From Mauremys mutica (Eukaryota; Chordata; Testudines; Geoemydidae): a DNA stretch of 64,000 bases. How positions within the stretch are numbered: position 1 is the first letter of the stretch; the number at the start of each line of letters is the position of its first letter. The DNA lies in NCBI RefSeq assembly GCF_020497125.1, contig NC_059075.1, positions 56,191,321 through 56,255,320 on the forward strand. The letters run 5' to 3'. Shown one piece after another: positions 63,001-64,000 of this stretch. The notes beneath the pieces were generated by a model, which ran no database searches, was not told the origin of the DNA, and was given only the letters and a program-made list of their open reading frames with translations. The translations under genes and the position numbers were made by a program.

Positions 63001-64000
63001 ATGCTATAGCTCAGGATCTGGCCCCCTCTATTTTCAGAGCCTACAAAAATTGAGGATTTCAGTGTTTGAACAGATTACAGAATCTCAAAAGTTAGTAGGG
63101 AGGTAAAATATAAGATAATTAGGTCCATCTTTCTGGAAATATAGGATTGTTCCCTATAGCAGTGGTGCAGAAACTGGGAGACCCATCCCCCTGCTCTCTG
63201 GGGAGGGGGCACAAGAGATTCTCTTTGGGGGGATGAAGAAACTGGACCTGCTGCCGTAATAGCAGTAGCAGGGTAAAAATAGAGTGGGTATTGTGGGTGG
63301 AATGGAACCTGGATTAAAAAAATAATCCTCCTGCACTGCAAATAACATGAATGCCCTGGCCAGCAGCCACTGCTCTCCAGCCTCCCAGCTCTGAAGGCAG
63401 CAGCGCCGCCAGCAGCAGCACAAAATAAGGGTGGCAATGGAGGGGAGGGCACGACAAATTCCTTGAATGGTAAGGGGGACGCGAGTGGAAAAGTTTGCGC
63501 ACCACTGGCCTATAGTATACTTTCCAGTGTTTTGTCCAGGTTTAAATGCCCAAAATGATGGGACTTAACCCATTTTCCTTGGGAAAATACTCCACAGCCT
63601 AATACGTCCCTACAATCAAGAAGATTTTCCTGCTGTTCAGCTCAACACAAAGGTGCTCGTAATGACTGCACAGTTTTAGTATAGAATCCCTCTAGGAGTC
63701 AAAGGAAGAATGGCATTGTTTAAAACACTCCTCTAGGTGGACACCTGGCTCGTAGAGGCATCATGGGCAATTGTATCTTGTATCTCTCTTTCTACTTCTC
63801 TCAAAAGAATCTGAATTTGGGGAAAAGTCAAGCACCAATTTCAGTCATTCCTTGAATAAGGGGGAAGTGGTGCAATGAAATAGTGCTCATTGGGACATGC
63901 TATAGTTACCACCCTTGCACAACTAGCAGGAATAGGAAGCTGGAGAGCACAAACATCTGAAAGGACAACATACTTCCAGTTACAGCTTTCTATATTTGGT

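Overview
This window is vertebrate nuclear DNA from a reptile, most likely a turtle. The evidence is the repeat content: CR1 LINE copies with the usual 3' tail, MIR-type SINEs, an RTE-type LINE, a Gmr1-like Ty3/gypsy element, and many PIF/Harbinger, hAT and Tigger-like miniature elements whose sequences resemble those common in turtle genomes. The species assignment is inference. I see no exon of a recognisable host gene and no tRNA, rRNA or CRISPR array. The window reads as intergenic or intronic DNA, mostly AT-rich background, and the genes that can be supported are those of transposable elements.

Layout. 0-27 kb is mostly quiet non-coding DNA with scattered CR1, MIR and RTE fragments, an LTR-like segment, and small DNA transposons, several bounded by visible target-site duplications (TSDs). 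27-37 kb is a retroelement stack. A roughly 1.0 kb LTR carrying a Harbinger MITE lies beside a decayed Gmr1-like Ty3/gypsy element (28567-36760). The gypsy element has both LTRs, a SCAN-like gag segment, a mutated zinc knuckle, and protease, integrase, reverse transcriptase and RNase H remnants in the copia-like order characteristic of the Gmr1 group. A 2.2 kb Harbinger element interrupts its gag and a CR1 fragment interrupts its RT. 37-40 kb holds a MITE, a solo LTR and CR1 fragments.

40716-45419 is the centrepiece: a 4.7 kb PIF/Harbinger DNA transposon flanked by TTA duplications, with 16-bp terminal inverted repeats and TCGAAT-rich subterminal DNA. It carries two convergent genes. One is a 427-codon intact DDE transposase on the minus strand. 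The other is a two-exon Myb/SANT-like DNA-binding protein gene on the plus strand with a one-base frameshift in exon 1. In characterised Harbinger elements both proteins are needed: the Myb-like protein binds the ends and brings the transposase to the nucleus. Of the proteins in this window, only the transposase looks intact.

45.9-49.1 kb is a CR1 LINE split by a 1.6 kb hAT element whose two ends are about 600-bp inverted copies of each other around a transposase remnant (a fold-back). 49-64 kb carries many hAT-type miniature elements with 8-bp duplications. One (58305-58764) contains four tandem hairpin units, and another (54338-55429) contains a second hAT element. Also present are a Harbinger MITE split by a solo LTR, a second Tigger-like MITE, a mariner-like MITE and old LINE tails. 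Nesting gives a relative order: LINE and LTR elements generally came first, then hAT and Harbinger insertions, with some later LTR insertions.
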